Below are positions 63,555 to 64,000 of a DNA stretch of 64,000 nucleotides, one piece after another. The stretch lies in NCBI GenBank assembly GCA_902627595.1, contig CACOJO010000006.1, positions 1 to 64,000 of the forward strand. Direction: 5' to 3'. The DNA comes from an uncultured SAR86 cluster bacterium (GTDB lineage Bacteria; Pseudomonadota; Gammaproteobacteria; Magnimaribacterales; AG-339-G14). A program made the position numbers and the translations under genes. A model generated the notes under the pieces. The model saw only the letters and a program-made list of their open reading frames with translations. It had not been told where the DNA came from and ran no database searches. The first letter of the stretch is position 1. Each line of letters opens with the position of its first letter.

Positions 63555-64000
63555 TCCTTAATAATTTTTGCGTCTTTAGCAATATTGTCTTTTAAAAAAT
63601 CTTTTTGAGATCCATCAATTTTTACTAGCTTTAAACTTGAAGAGGCAGTTGCAATGAGCTCTTCATTTTGATGAAGCTTGGCACTAGCAAAACCAATTGA
63701 TTTTCCTATTTTTATTATCTTAGATTCGCAATCTAGTCTTCCAGGTCGTCCTGCAGCTAAGAAAGAAACATTTATATCAATCGACATTGGAGTATAAATA
63801 AAATCGGTTAATTCCATAACCAGAAAAGCCATACAAGAATCCATCATTACTGTCGTAAATCCTCCTTGAATAATCGTTCCATTTGAGTGACAAATGTCTT
63901 CTGTGGCTTGAAATGACATTTTAAGAGATTGGGTTTTAAAATTTATCTGGAGAACTTTTCCAGATAACTGTTTCATATATTCTGGAGTATTGTCTTCTGC
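63551..64000 (-). CDS. PaaI-like hotdog thioesterase (5' end outside window)
   Basis: The reverse frame is open through the window end: the residues before the internal ATG at 63976 (AEDNTPEY) read as normal protein, so the true start lies beyond 64000. The hotdog core is CHSNGTIIQGGFTTVMMDSCMAF, with the Gly-rich helix and the acidic residue in the position of the thioesterase nucleophile or base. It hydrolyses acyl-CoA, often phenylacetyl- or long-chain. Adjacent acyl-CoA dehydrogenase agrees with this. Confidence 0.86.
   Translation of the reverse strand, partial: AEDNTPEYMKQLSGKVLQINFKTQSLKMSFQATEDICHSNGTIIQGGFTTVMMDSCMAFLVMELTDFIYTPMSIDINVSFLAAGRPGRLDCESKIIKIGKSIGFASAKLHQNEELIATASSSLKLVKIDGSQKDFLKDNIAKDAKIIKD

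Noticed and set aside
1..64000. CRISPR arrays, tRNA and rRNA genes
   Set aside because: No regularly spaced repeats, cloverleaf sequences with TTCGA loops or rRNA-like conserved blocks were seen on either strand by eye; a covariance-model scan was not possible.

Overview
The window looks like a compact, AT-rich genome of a marine, heterotrophic gammaproteobacterium, possibly of the SAR86 type. This is an inference from the very high coding density, short intergenic gaps (none above 300 bases), gammaproteobacterial housekeeping genes (guaB-guaA, prc, xthA, tadA, yghU, nadK) and the many acyl-CoA, short-chain dehydrogenase, dioxygenase and glutathione S-transferase genes. No rRNA or tRNA gene and no CRISPR array was seen, so the taxonomy is not proved.

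Layout. 1-3.6 kb: the end-truncated gene of an outer-membrane polysaccharide export protein (SLBB repeats, TTG start) overlapping NAD kinase and a queuosine-precursor-type transporter. 3.7-10.2 kb: two acyl-CoA dehydrogenases, a one-domain MazG, a PlsC-like acyltransferase, the C-terminal processing protease and exonuclease III in one forward run. 10.2-14.3 kb: a reverse run with TadA, SRPBCC, phosphotransferase-like kinase, an unrecognised lipocalin-like protein, CIA30-like protein and peptide deformylase. 14.4-33.8 kb: mostly CoA and oxidative catabolism (carboxyltransferase, acyl-CoA ligase, phytanoyl-CoA dioxygenase-like, crotonases, MDR and SDR oxidoreductases, CmcJ-like protein, class III aminotransferase, FMN hydroxy-acid oxidase, amidase, FAD monooxygenase) with a methionine-rich outer-membrane protein. 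33.8-36.0 kb: an O-antigen-ligase-like membrane protein and a methyltransferase. 36.0-43.4 kb: six glutathione S-transferase family genes with a CaiB-type CoA transferase, a PAP2 phosphatase and a membrane protein gene split by a frameshift. 43.5-46.1 kb: crotonase, haloalkane-dehalogenase-like hydrolase, membrane protein and GFA-type enzyme.

46.2-52.9 kb is a defence-like accessory region: a PD-(D/E)XK restriction endonuclease facing a D12-class adenine methyltransferase, a large protein joining a Cas4-like Fe-S nuclease to a DEDD exonuclease (DUF2779 type), then, after an alpha/beta hydrolase, a small element inserted at the 3' end of guaA. That element carries an HNH endonuclease with a PUA/EVE-like middle part, a translationally linked dCTPase/MazG-like pyrophosphohydrolase, and a HIT protein. 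It is bounded by a 14-bp direct repeat (50802-50815 and 52920-52933); the distal copy re-creates the last codons of guaA, the signature of site-specific integration. No integrase lies inside.

52.9-64.0 kb returns to core metabolism: guaA, guaB, an MFS transporter, pterin dehydratase, fumarase C, class II aldolase, a DsbA-like isomerase, a lipoprotein carboxylesterase, a third acyl-CoA dehydrogenase and a thioesterase cut by the window end.
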